This document shows, one piece after another, positions 26,498 through 40,210 of a DNA stretch of 64,000 nucleotides. The notes under the pieces were generated by a model. The model saw nothing but the letters and a program-made list of their open reading frames with translations. It was not told where the DNA came from and made no database searches. Made by a program: the position numbers and the translations under genes. Within the stretch, counting starts at the first letter, position 1; each line of letters opens with the position of its first letter. Source of the stretch: Megaleporinus macrocephalus (taxonomy: Eukaryota > Chordata > Actinopteri > Characiformes > Anostomidae); the NCBI GenBank assembly GCA_021613375.1, contig CM038711.1:22736223-22800222 (forward strand). Direction: 5' to 3'.

Positions 26498-29400
26498 CCA
26501 CACGGACACACACTCCTCTATGTGTCTAATCCACAGCCACACTGACACACACTCCTCTTTGTGTCTAATTCAAAGTCATATTGACCTTCACTCCTCTGTG
26601 TCTATTCCACAGCCATACTGTCACACACCCCTCTGTGTCTAATCCACAGCCACACTGACACACACTCCTCTATGTGTCTAATCCACAGCCACACTGAAAC
26701 ACACCCCTCTATGTGTCTAATCCACATTTATACTGACTCTCACTCCTCTATGTGTCTAATCCACAGTCATACTGACACACACTCCTCTATGTATCTAATC
26801 CACAGCCATATTGACACACACTCCTCTATGTGTCTAATCCACAGCCACACTGACACACACTCCTCTATGTGTCTAATCCACAGCCACACTGACACACACT
26901 CCTCTGTATCTAATCCACCGCCACACTGACACACACTCCTCTGTGTCTAATCCACAGCCACACTGACACACACTCCTCTGTGTCTAATCCATTTATACTG
27001 ACACACACTCCTCTATGTGTCTAATCCACAGCCATACTGACACACACTCCTCTATGTGTCTAATCCACAGCCACACTGACCCTTACTCCTCTGTGTCCAA
27101 TCCACAGCCACAGTGACACACACTCCTCTATGTGTCTAATCCACATTTATACTGACACACACTCCACTATGTGTCTAATCCACAGCCATACTGACACACA
27201 CTCCTCTATATGTCTAATCCACAGCCATACTGACACACACTCATCTATGTGTCTAATCCACAGTCATATTGACTCTCACTCCTCTATGTGTCTAATCCAC
27301 AGCCATATCGACACACACTTCTTTATGTGTCTAATCCACAGCCATATTGACACACACTTCTTTATGTGTCTAATCCACAGCCACACTGACACACACTCCT
27401 CTATGTGTCTAATCCACAGCCACACTGACACACACTCATCTATGTGTCTAATCCACGATCATACTGACTCTCACTCCTCTATGTGTCTAATCCACAGCCA
27501 CACGGACACACACTCCTCTATGTGTCTAATCCACAGCCACACTGACACACACTCCTCTTTGTGTCTAATTCACAGTCATATTGACCCTCACTCCTCTGTG
27601 TCTAATCCACAGCCATACTGACACACACTCCTCTGTGTCTAATCCACATTCATACTGACTCTCACTCCTCTATGTGTCTAATCCAAGGCCACACGGACAC
27701 ACACTCCTCTATGTGTCTAATCCACAGCCACACTGACACACACTCATCTATGTGTCTAATCCACGATCATACTGACTCTCACTCCTCTATGTGTCTAATC
27801 CACAGCCACACGGACACACACTCCTCTATGTGTCTAATCCACAGCCACACTGACACACACTCCTCTATGTGTCTAATCCACAGCCACACTGACACACACT
27901 CCTCTTTGTGTCTAATTCACAGTCATATTGACCCTCACTCCTCTAAGTCTATTCCACAGCCATACTGACACACACTCCTCTGTGTCTAATCCACAGCGAC
28001 ACTGACACACACTCCTCTATGTGTCTAATCTACAGCCACACTGACACACACTCCTCTATGTGTCTAATCCACATTCATACTGACTCTCACTCCTTTATGT
28101 GTCTAATCCACAGCCACACTGACACACACTCCTTTATGTGTCTAATCCACAGCCATACTGACACACACTCCTCTATGTGTCTAATCCACATTTATACTGA
28201 CTCTCACTCCTCTATGTGTCTAATCCACAGTCATACTGACACACACTCCTCTATGTATCTAGTCCACAGCCATATTGACACACACTCCTCTATGTGTCTA
28301 ATCCACATTTATACTGACACACTCCTCTATGTGTCTAATCCACAGCCATACTGACACACACTCCTCTATGTGTCTAATCCACATTCACACTGACTCTCAC
28401 TCCTCTATATGTCTAATCCACAGCCATACTGACACACACTCATCTATGTGTCTAATCCACAGTCATATTGACCCTCACTCCTCAATGTGTCTAATCCACA
28501 GCCATATAGACACACACTCCCTTATGTGTCTAATCCACAGCCACACTGACACACACTCCTCTATGTGTCTAATCCACAGCCACACTGACACACACTCCTC
28601 TATGTGTCTAATCCACAGCCACACTGACACACACTCCTCTATGTGTCTAATCCACAGCCACACTGACACACACTCCTCTATATGTCTAATCAACAGCCAC
28701 ACTGACACACACCCCTCTATGTTTCTAATCCACATTTATACTGACTCTTACTCCTCTATGTGTCTAATCCACAGCCACACTGACACACACTCCTCTATGT
28801 GTCTAATCCACATTCATACTGACTCTCACTCCTCTATGTGTCTAATCCACAGCCACACTGACACACACTCCTTTATGTGTCTAATCCACAGCCATACTGA
28901 CACACACTCCTCTATGTGTCTAATCCACATTCATACTGACTCTCACTCCTCTATGTGTCTAATCCACAGCCAAACTGATACACACTCCTCTATGTGTCTA
29001 ATCCACAGCCACACTGACACACACTCCTCTATGTGTCTAATCCACATTCATACTGACTCTCATTCCTTTATGTGTCTAATCCACAGCCACACTGACACAC
29101 ACTCCTTTATGTGTCTAATCCACAGCCATACTGACACACACTCCTCTATGTATCTAGTCCACAGCCATATTGACTCTCACTCCTCTATGTGTCTAATCCA
29201 CAGTCATACTGACACACACTCCTCTATGTATCTAGTCCACAGCCATATTGACACACACTCCTCTATGTGTCTAATCCACATTCATACTGACACACTCCTC
29301 TATGTGTCTAATCCACAGCCACACTGACACACACTCCTCTATGTGTCTAATCCACATTTATACTGACACACACTCCTCTATGTGTCTAATCCACAGCCAT

Positions 29401-30077
29401 ACTGACACACACTCCTCCATGTGTCTAATCCACAGCCACACTGACCCTTACTCCTCTGTGTCCAATCCACAGCCACAGTGACACACACTCCTCTATGTGT
29501 CTAATCCACATTTATACTGACACACACTCCTCTATGTGTCTTTTCCACAGCCATACTGACACACACTCCTCTATGTGTCTAATCCACATTCACACTGACT
29601 CTCACTCCTCTATATGTCTAATCCACAGCCATACTGACACACACTCATCTATGTGTCTAATCCACAGTCATATTGACCCTCACTCCTCAATGTGTCTAAT
29701 CCACAGCCATATTGACACACACTCCCTTATGTGTCTAATCCACAGCCACACTGACACACACTCCTCTATGTGTCTAATCCACAGCCACACTGACACACAC
29801 TCCTCTATGTGTCTAATCCACAGCCACACTGACACACACTCCTCTATATGTCTAATCCACAGCCACACTGACACACACCCCTCTATGTGTCTAATCCACA
29901 TTTATACTGACTCTTACTCCTCTATGTGTCTAATCCACAGCCACACTGACACACACTCCTCTGTGTCTAATCCACAGCCACACTGACACACACTCCTCTA
30001 TGTGTCTAATCCACATTCATACTGACTCTCACTCCTCTATGTGTCTAATCCACAGCCACACTGACACACACTCCTTT

Positions 30078-30868
30078 ATGTTGCACAGGCTCACAAGTGA
30101 CGTCTGAGGGTGACCACAGACAGTGATCACTATGTAATTAGTTTTTGGATGCAGTCTGGAAGAAGGTCTACAACAAGGTCTACAAAGACATCCATGTTCC
30201 AACCCGCACAAACTGTAAAGGCTTGTCAGCAGGTCCAGACCTTCTTTCCTCACTCATAACCACATGCATTATGTATTAACTGCAGAACCCTTCATCACAG
30301 TTCCAGGGTACAACGCCTGAGGAGGACATAACTTGAGGAAATGCATTTAGCCATTACAGTTCATACTGTTGCTGTCACTTCATGACAAATGGTGCAATCA
30401 AAAGGCTCAGAGCGTACTTGTAATAACCAGGCATTAAAAGTTAATACTTTAAAAAAAAAAATGTAATAACTGAATGGGTTTAATATCACTCCTGTGATAA
30501 AACAGTTCAGTAACAGTCCTGTTTCTCTTTGTCCTATGCTAGACTGTGACATCCTTCACTGGAGAAAAAGAAGGGGGATGACACCTCAGCCAACTTAAGT
30601 GGACACATTTCTGCATGTATTTTTTTGTTTGCTCCGGTGTGTTACCCACCGTGTGTGGTGATATGCTGCCTGCTTTTGTTGTGCTCCGCTTTGTACTGAT
30701 ATCATTACCAAAGCGAGAGTTGTTTGCTGCAAAACAAGCGAAGACCACCAGCACCCAGTGTGCTTATTGTAGACTCACAGAGGTGCTCTTCAGCATACAA
30801 ACCATCCATCCAGCTATCCATCCAGCCATCAATGCTTCTCCATGGAAAAAGACTGTTTATCCTGCTTT

Positions 30869-30934
<66 letters not shown>

Positions 30935-32126
30935 TCTGGAAGAGAGCAGCTATGATCATTGTGCTGTAGCACATTATATTTTTAATTAGAAACATTCTTG
31001 ACTATAGCTAACTCTACCATTAGTCTTTCTCCCAGACTCACACTGACCAAAAAACCATAATGGTGTTTTTAACGATGCTCTTGATGCCCTGCGCCACATC
31101 AGTATATAATCATCATTGTTCCACACTGATATAGTATAAAAGTAATATAAGTGATTGGTAGAGTTTTGTTCTATATGTATAAATTGCATGCAGATGTTTT
31201 GCTGACTGCTGGCTTAGTCAGCAAATTCCTCTATGTTTAACTGCCCATGCTGTGCGCTTTGATGTAGGCTAAACGCTGATGTCAATTTGTACCAAAGGAT
31301 ATTAAGTGTGTTCAGTTTTTTTTAAGGTGAGCAAGATCTATGTTATATCTTTTATACGTTGTTTGTGACTTATTTATTTGAAGACCTCTACAGAATGTTC
31401 TGGTAACGATCGTGTTGTTGTAAAAAAGAAAATAAATGTAGCTCTGTCGCCCCCTTGTGTTCTTTCTGTACATAGTCAGGTTTACAGTACTGCTGTATGG
31501 GACTTAGTCTTGCATGACTGTCAATGTACAGTATGTGTCTGTTACTGTTTAAATATATTTTATAAACCAATAAAAATACTAAAATAGTATTAAAAATAGT
31601 GAGCAAAATATCATAACTTCCAGTTTTAGCTAGAGCTAGTTACTCAGGAGATAAACTTTATGATCCTTTTATTTTCTGCAGAGCTGACCCCACTGTAACC
31701 ATACAACATCATCACAGTGCATTAGTGGTGGCCCACTGGTAGAGGAATTGGCCTATTTGTCTATTTTTATAATGAACTAAACATTGCCATTTGCTTCTGG
31801 TCATGGTTTAATAGTACATGTGCACACAAGTCTTAACAGTCAAGGCTTCCTTTAAATAGTCCAGATTGACTCTTTGTCGCCACATAATAAGTGTTACTTG
31901 ATTCAGTATAGATATGTGTGTATACAGTCACGCTAAGCAATGACCAACACTGTAAACAATAACCTGCATGAAATAAAACATCTAATATAATAGTCTGGAC
32001 TGTGGTTCTATTATACATTAGCAGTTAAAACAGGACTGGAAGGGGCTACACAAGTACATAGGATTATTGATGATAATATTATATAATTATACCATCCTCT
32101 TCTCTGTCCTTTACTAACTGTATTTA

Positions 32127-32159
<33 letters not shown>

Positions 32160-32276
32160 TAAAAAACAATTTTCATTAAGTTATATTATTTTTAATCTTT
32201 CATCTGCATTCTTCTCAGTTTTTTTACGTTTTTCATCCCTCGCTTCTTTCATGGACATTTTTTTATTATTACTGTC
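30078..32276 (+). repeat. Duplicated il34 3' end (copy 2, unique part)
   Basis: A 2.2-kb second copy of 14261-16452 embedded between two stretches of the minisatellite. By eye it is identical except for a CA tract 6 bp longer. It carries a copy of the terminal exon (30543-30598), of both AATAAA signals (about 31431 and 31569) and of the AAT repeat. It lacks il34 exons 1-5. Confidence 0.92.
30543..30598 (+). pseudogene. il34: Duplicate of il34 terminal exon 6
   Basis: Identical to 14726-14781, including the tatgctag acceptor and stop codon, and the intron sequence before it is also copied. It has no upstream il34 exons of its own, so it is an orphan exon. It could still serve as an alternative last exon for il34 through a 17-kb intron, with an unchanged protein. 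Pseudogene is the cautious label. Confidence 0.8.
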
Positions 32277-35200
32277 CCTCACCCCTCTATGTGTCTAATC
32301 CACATTCATACTGACTCACTCCTCTATGTGTCTAATCCACAGCCACACTGACACACACTCCTCTATGTGTCTAATCCACATATATACTGACACACTCTTC
32401 TATGTGTCTAATCCACATTCATACTGACACACTCTTCTATGTGTCTAATCCACAGCCACACTGACACACACTCCTCTATGTGTCTAATCCACAGCCACAC
32501 TGACACACACTCATCTATGTGTCTAATCCACAGTCATATTGATTCTCACTCCTCTGTGTCTAATCCACAGCCATATTGACACACACTCCTTTATGTGTCT
32601 AATCCACATTCATACTGACACACTCCTATGTGTCTAATCCACAGCCACACTGACACACACTCCTCTGTGTCTAATCCACAGCCACACTGACACACACTCC
32701 TCTATGTGTCTAATCCACAGCCACACTGACACACACTCCTCTGTGTCCAATCCACAGCCACACTGACACACACCCCTCTATGTGTCTAATCCACATTTAT
32801 ACTGACTCTCACTCCTCTATGTGTCTAATCCACAGCCACACTGGCACACACTCCTCTATGTGTCTAATCCACGATCATACTGACTCTCACTCCTCTATGT
32901 GTCTAATCCACCGCCACACTGACACACACTCCTCTATGTGTCTAATTCACATTCATACTGACACACACTACTCTGTGTCTAATCCACAGCCACACTGACA
33001 CACACTCCTCTATGTGTCTAATCCACAGCCATACTGATACACACTCCTCTATGTGTCTAATCCACATTCATACTGACACACACTCCTCTATGTATCTAAT
33101 CCACAGCCATATTGACACACACTCCTCTATGTGTCTAATCCACATTCATACTGACACACACTCCTCTGTGTCTAATCCACATTCATACTGACACACTCCT
33201 CTATGTGTCTAATCCACAGCCACACTGACACACACTCCTCTGTGTCTAATCCACAGCCACACTGACACACACTCCTCTATGTGTCTAATCCACATTCATA
33301 CTGACTCTCACTCCTCTATGTGTCTAATCCACAGCCATACTGACACACACTCCTCTGTGTCTAATCCACAGCCATATTGACACACACTCCTTTATGTGTC
33401 TAATCCACAGCCATACTGACACACACTCCTTTATGTGTCTAATCCACAGCCACACTGACACACACTCATCTATGTGTCTAATCCACAGTCATATTGACCC
33501 TCACTCCTCTATGTGTCTAATCCACAGCCACACTGACACACACTCATCTATGTGTCTAATCCACAGTCATATTGACTCTCACTCCTCTATGTGTCTAATC
33601 CACAGCCATATTGACACACACTCCTTTATGTGTCTAATCCACATTCATACTGACACACTCCTCTATGTGTCTAATCCACAGCCACACTGACATACACTCC
33701 TCTGTGTCTAATCCACAGCCACACTGACACACACTCCTCTATGTGTCTAATCCACAGTCATACTAACACACACTCCTTTATGTGTCTAATCCACAGCCAC
33801 ACTGACACACACTCCTCTATGTGTCTAATCCACAGCCATATTGACACACACTCCTCTATGTGTCTAATCCACATTCATACTGACACACTCCTCTATGTGT
33901 CTAATCCACAGCCACACTGACACACACTCCTCTGTGTCTAATCCACAGCCACACTGACACACACTCCTCTACGTGTCTAATCCACACCCATACTGACACA
34001 CACTCCTCTGTGTGTCTAATCCACAGCCACACTGACACACACTCCTCTGTGTCCAATCCACAGCCACACTGACACACACTCCTCTATGTGTCTAATCCAC
34101 ATTCATACTGACACACATTCCTATATGTCTAATACACATTCATACTGACTGTCACTCCTCTGTGTCTAATCCACAGCCACACTGACAGGCACTCCTCTAT
34201 GTGTCTAATCCACATTCATACTGACTCTCACTCCTCTATGTGTCTAATCCACAGCCATACTGACACACACTCCTCTATGTGTCTAATCCACATTCATACT
34301 GACTCTCACTCCTCTATGTGTCTAATCCACAGCCATACTGACACACACTCCTCTATGTGTCTAATCCACAGCCATATTGACACACACTCATCTATGTGTC
34401 TAATCCACAGTCATATTGACCCTCACTCCTCTATGTGTCTAATCCACAGCCACACTGACACACACTCATCTATGTGTCTAATCCACAGTCATATTGACTC
34501 TCACTCCTCTATGTGTCTAATCCACAGCCATATCGACACAAACTTCTTTATGTGTCTAATCCACAGCCATATTGACACACACTTCTTTATGTGTCTAATC
34601 CACGATCATACTGACTCTCACTCCTCTATGTGTCTAATCCACAGCCACACTGACACACACTCCTCTATGTGTCTAATCCATAGCCACACTGACACACACT
34701 CCTCTATGTGTCTAATCCACAGCCACACTGACACACACTCCTCTATGTGTCTAATCCACAGCCACACTGACACACACTCCTCTATATGTCTAATCCACAG
34801 CCACACTGACACACACCCCTCTATGTTTCTAATCCACATTTATACTGACTCTTACTCCTCTATGTGTCTAATCCACAGCCACACTGACACACACTCCTCT
34901 ATGTGTCTAATCCACATTCATACTGACACACTCTTTTATGTGTCTAATCCACAGCCACACTGACACACACTCCTCTATGTGTCTAATCCACAGCCACACT
35001 GACACACACTCATCTATGTGTCTAATCCACAGTCATATTGATTCTCACTCCTCTATGTGTCTAATCCACAGCCATATTGACACACACTCCTTTATGTGTC
35101 TAATCCACATTCATACTGACACACTCCTATGTGTCTAATCCACAGCCACACTGACACACACTCCTCTGTGTCTAATCCACAGCCACACTGACACACACTC

Positions 35201-38200
35201 CTCTATGTGTCTAATCCACAGCCACACTGACACACACTCCTCTGTGTCCAATCCACAGCCACACTGACACACACCCCTCTATGTGTCTAATCCACATTTA
35301 TACTGACTCTCACTCCTCTATGTGTCTAATCCACAGCCACACTGGCACACACTCCTCTATGTGTCTAATTCACATTCATACTGACACACACTCCTCTGTG
35401 TCTAATCCACAGCCACACTGACACACACTCCTCTATGTGTCTAATCCACAGCCACACTGACACACACTCCTCTGTGTCCAATCCACAGCCACACTGACAC
35501 ACACCCCTCTATGTGTCTAATCCACGATCATACTGACTCTCACTCCTCTATGTGTCTAATCCACCGCCACACTGACACACACTCCTCTATGTGTCTAATT
35601 CACATTCATACTGACACACACTACTCTGTGTCTAATCCACAGCCACACTGACACACACTCCTCTATGTGTCTAATCCACAGCCATACTGATACACACTCC
35701 TCTATGTGTCTAATCCACATTCATACTGACACACACTCCTCTATGTATCTAATCCACAGCCATATTGACACACACTCCTCTATGTGTCTAATCCACATTC
35801 ATACTGACACACACTCCTCTGTGTCTAATCCACATTCATACTGACACACTCCTCTATGTGTCTAATCCACAGCCACACTGACACACACTCCTCTGTGTCT
35901 AATCCACAGCCACACTGACACACACTCCTCTATGTGTCTAATCCACATTCATACTGACTCTCACTCCTCTATGTGTCTAATCCACAGCCATACTGACACA
36001 CACTCCTCTGTGTCTAATCCACAGCCATATTGACACACACTCCTTTATGTGTCTAATCCACAGCCATACTGACACACACTCCTTTATGTGTCTAATCCAC
36101 AGCCACACTGACACACACTCATCTATGTGTCTAATCCACAGTCATATTGACCCTCACTCCTCTATGTGTCTAATCCACAGCCACACTGACACACACTCAT
36201 CTATGTGTCTAATCCACAGTCATATTGACTCTCACTCCTCTATGTGTCTAATCCACAGCCATATTGACACACACTCCTTTATGTGTCTAATCCACATTCA
36301 TACTGACACACTCCTCTATGTGTCTAATCCACAGCCACACTGACATACACTCCTCTGTGTCTAATCCACAGCCACACTGACACACACTCCTCTATGTGTC
36401 TAATCCACAGTCATACTGACACACACTCCTTTATGTGTCTAATCCACAGCCACACTGACACACACTCCTCTATGTGTCTAATCCACAGCCATATTGACAC
36501 ACACTCCTCTATGTGTCTAATTCACATTCATACTGACACACACTACTCTGTGTCTAATCCACAGCCACACTGACACACACTCCTCTATGTGTCTAATCCA
36601 CAGCCATACTGATACACACTCCTCTATGTGTCTAATCCACATTCATACTGACACACACTCCTCTATGTATCTAATCCACAGCCATATTGACACACACTCC
36701 TCTATGTGTCTAATCCACATTCATACTGACACACACTCCTCTGTGTCTAATCCACATTCATACTGACACACTCCTCTATGTGTCTAATCCACAGCCACAC
36801 TGACACACACTCCTCTGTGTCTAATCCACAGCCACACTGACACACACTCCTCTATGTGTCTAATCCACATTCATACTGACTCTCACTCCTCTATGTGTCT
36901 AATCCACAGCCATACTGACACACACTCCTCTGTGTCTAATCCACAGCCATATTGACACACACTCCTTTATGTGTCTAATCCACAGCCATACTGACACACA
37001 CTCCTTTATGTGTCTAATCCACAGCCACACTGACACACACTCATCTATGTGTCTAATCCACAGTCATATTGACCCTCACTCCTCTATGTGTCTAATCCAC
37101 AGCCACACTGACACACACTCATCTATGTGTCTAATCCACAGTCATATTGACTCTCACTCCTCTATGTGTCTAATCCACAGCCATATTGACACACACTCCT
37201 TTATGTGTCTAATCCACATTCATACTGACACACTCCTCTATGTGTCTAATCCACAGCCACACTGACATACACTCCTCTGTGTCTAATCCACAGCCACACT
37301 GACACACACTCCTCTATGTGTCTAATCCACAGTCATACTAACACACACTCCTTTATGTGTCTAATCCACAGCCACACTGACACACACTCCTCTATGTGTC
37401 TAATCCACAGCCATATTGACACACACTCCTCTATGTGTCTAATCCACATTCATACTGACACACTCCTCTATGTGTCTAATCCACAGCCACACTGACACAC
37501 ACTCCTCTGTGTCTAATCCACAGCCACACTGACACACACTCCTCTACGTGTCTAATCCACACCCATACTGACATACACTCCTCTGTGTGTCTAATCCACA
37601 GCCACACTGACACACACTCCTCTGTGTCCAATCCACAGCCACACTGACACACACTCCTCTATGTGTCTAATCCACATTCATACTGACACACATTCCTATA
37701 TGTCTAATACACATTCATACTGACTGTCACTCCTCTGTGTCTAATCCACAGCCACACTGACAGGCACTCCTCTATGTGTCTAATCCACATTCATACTGAC
37801 TCTCACTCCTCTATGTCTCTAATCCACAGCCATACTGACACACACTCCTCTATGTGTCTAATCCACATTCATACTGACTCTCACTCCTCTATGTGTCTAA
37901 TCCACAGCCATACTGACACACACTCCTCTATGTGTCTAATCCACAGCCATATTGACACACACTCATCTATGTGTCTAATCCACAGTCATATTGACCCTCA
38001 CTCCTCTATGTGTCTAATCCACAGCCACACTGACACACACTCATCTATGTGTCTAATCCACAGTCATATTGACTCTCACTCCTCTATGTGTCTAATCCAC
38101 AGCCATATCGACACACACTTCTTTATGTGTCTAATCCACAGCCATATTGACACACACTTCTTTATGTGTCTAATCCACGATCATACTGACTCTCACTCCT

Positions 38201-39938
38201 CTATGTGTCTAATCCACAGCCACACTGACACACACTCCTCTATGTGTCTAATCCATAGCCACACTGACACACACTCCTCTATGTGTCTAATCCACAGCCA
38301 CACTGACACACACTCCTCTATGTGTCTAATCCACAGCCACACTGACACACACTCCTCTATATGTCTAATCCACAGCCACACTGACACACACCCCTCTATG
38401 TTTCTAATCCACATTTATACTGACTCTTACTCCTCTATGTGTCTAATCCACAGCCACACTGACACACACTCCTCTATGTGTCTAATCCACATTCATACTG
38501 ACACACTCTTTTATGTGTCTAATCCACAGCCACACTGACACACACTCCTCTATGTGTCTAATCCACAGCCACACTGACACACACTCATCTATGTGTCTAA
38601 TCCACAGTCATATTGATTCTCACTCCTCTATGTGTCTAATCCACAGCCATATTGACACACACTCCTTTATGTGTCTAATCCACATTCATACTGACACACT
38701 CCTATGTGTCTAATCCACAGCCACACTGACACACACTCCTCTGTGTCTAATCCACAGCCACACTGACACACACTCCTCTATCACATTCATACTGACACAC
38801 ACTCCTCTATGTGTCTAATCCACAGCCATACTGACACACACTCCTCTATGTGTCTAATCCACATTCATACTGACTCTCACTCCTCTATGTGTCTAATCCA
38901 CAGCCATACTGACACACACTCCTCTATGTGTCTAATCCACAGCCATACTGACACACACTCCTCTATGTGTCTAATCCACAGCCACACTGACACACACTCC
39001 TCTATGTGTCTAATCCACAGCCACACTGACACACACTCCTCTATGTGTCTAATCCACAGCCACACTGACACACACTCCTCTATGTGTCTAATCCACATTC
39101 ATACTGACTCTCACTCCTCTATGTGTCTAATCCACAGCCACACTGACACACACTCCTCTATGTGTCTAATCCACAGCCACACTGACACACACTCCTCTAT
39201 GTGTCTAATCCACAGCCATACTGACACACACTCCTCTATGTGTCTAATCCACATTCATACTGACTCTCACTCCTCTATGTGTCTAATCCACATTCATACT
39301 GACACACACTCCTCTATGTGTCTAATCCACAGCCACACTGACACACACTCCTTTATGTGTCTAATCCACATTCATACTAACTCTCACTCCTCTATGTGTC
39401 TAATCCACACCCATACTGACACACACTCCTCTATGTGTCTAATCCACAGCCATACTGACACACACTCCTCTATGTGTCTAATCCACAGTCATATTGACCC
39501 TCACTCCTCTATGTGTCTAATCCACAGTCATACTGACCCTCACTCCTCTATGTGTCTAATCCAGTCATACTGACCCTCACTCCTCTATGTGTCTAATCCA
39601 CAGTCATACTGACCCTCACTCCTCTATGTGTCTAATCCACAGTCATACTGACCCTCACTCCTCTATGTGTCTAATCCAGTCATACTGACCCTCACTCCTC
39701 TATGTGTCTAATCCACAGTCATATTGACCCTCACTCCTCTATGTGTCTAATCCAGTCATACTGACCCTCACTCCTCTATGTGTCTAATCCACAGTCATAT
39801 TGACCCTCACTCCTCTATGTGTCTAATCCAGTCATACTGACACACTATCCTCTATGTGTCTAATCCACAGTCATACTGACACACACTCCTCTATGTGTCT
39901 AATCCAGTCATACTGACACACTATCCTCTATGTGTCTA
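32277..39938. repeat. Minisatellite array, 39-bp unit, block 2
   Basis: About 7.7 kb of the same unit as block 1. Its beginning follows block 1 at a constant offset, with landmarks 16957/32780, 17571/33394, 18376/34199 and 20224/36047. It then departs: a 922-bp internal duplication puts the 36047 pattern again at 36969. The last 400 bp (from about 39540) are made of a distinct, more uniform variant with GTCATACTGACCCTCA and some units 4 bp shorter. Confidence 0.95.
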
Positions 39939-39959
39939 TTTTGTTTGGGCTCTTGTTCT

Positions 39960-40210
39960 TCCCACAGACACCCATTTGTTTTCAACTACATCTAGCAACT
40001 CTCTTGGCAACCCCGTAACAACAACTCAGTTAACACTTTTTACACCAAAGCAACCTTTTAGTGACACCTTAGCAACCAACTCCTACACAATAAAAACCTC
40101 TGAGCAACACTTTAGCAACCACCAAGCAACAATGTTGCAAAATCCTAAGAACCACCTGGAAAATGTTGGGAACAACCAGCCAACTACACAATACACCCTG
40201 ACACGTTCAT
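39960..40210. repeat. Degenerate GCAACC-rich repeat
   Basis: Irregular copies of a TAGCAACCAC-like word (TAGCAACTCTC, TTAGCAACCAAC, TTTAGCAACCACC and similar), a low-complexity repeat type seen in fish genomes. The chance open frame over it is not a gene. Confidence 0.55.

Larger units (their letters stand above)
14261..30077 (+). repeat. Copy 1 of a 15,817-bp tandem duplication
   Basis: From 14261 the sequence matches that from 30078 at an offset of 15,817 bp, becoming 15,823 bp after the longer CA repeat. The match covers the end of il34 intron 5, exon 6, the 3' UTR, the flank and the start of the minisatellite, and continues into the array. Matching landmarks up to 20224/36047 keep the same offset. 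At the junction the array sequence and the intron share the word ATGT. Confidence 0.9.
16453..30077. repeat. Minisatellite array, 39-bp unit, block 1
   Basis: About 13.6 kb made of a unit of usually 39 bp, with a TGTGTCTAATCCACA core and a CACTGACACACA end. Variants of 37 bp lack one AT or AC. Because 39 is divisible by 3, one frame stays open over long runs with the 13-residue period MCLIHSHTDTHSS, and the other strand shows a WIRHIEECVSVWL period. These are not genes. Larger blocks recur: the segment at 18376 is seen again at 21029, 23069 and 25722 (steps 2653, 2040 and 2653), so the higher-order period is about 4693 bp. Confidence 0.95.

Noticed and set aside
16957..39573. Long histidine/threonine-rich open frames (up to 332 residues) and WIRHIEECVSVWL frames on the other strand
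   Set aside because: They are translations of a 39-bp minisatellite whose length is a multiple of three. Many 2-bp indels break them, and no splice or start context supports a gene.
16453..39938. Possible CRISPR-like array
   Set aside because: Units are directly joined with no unique spacers, and the host DNA is clearly animal nuclear DNA.
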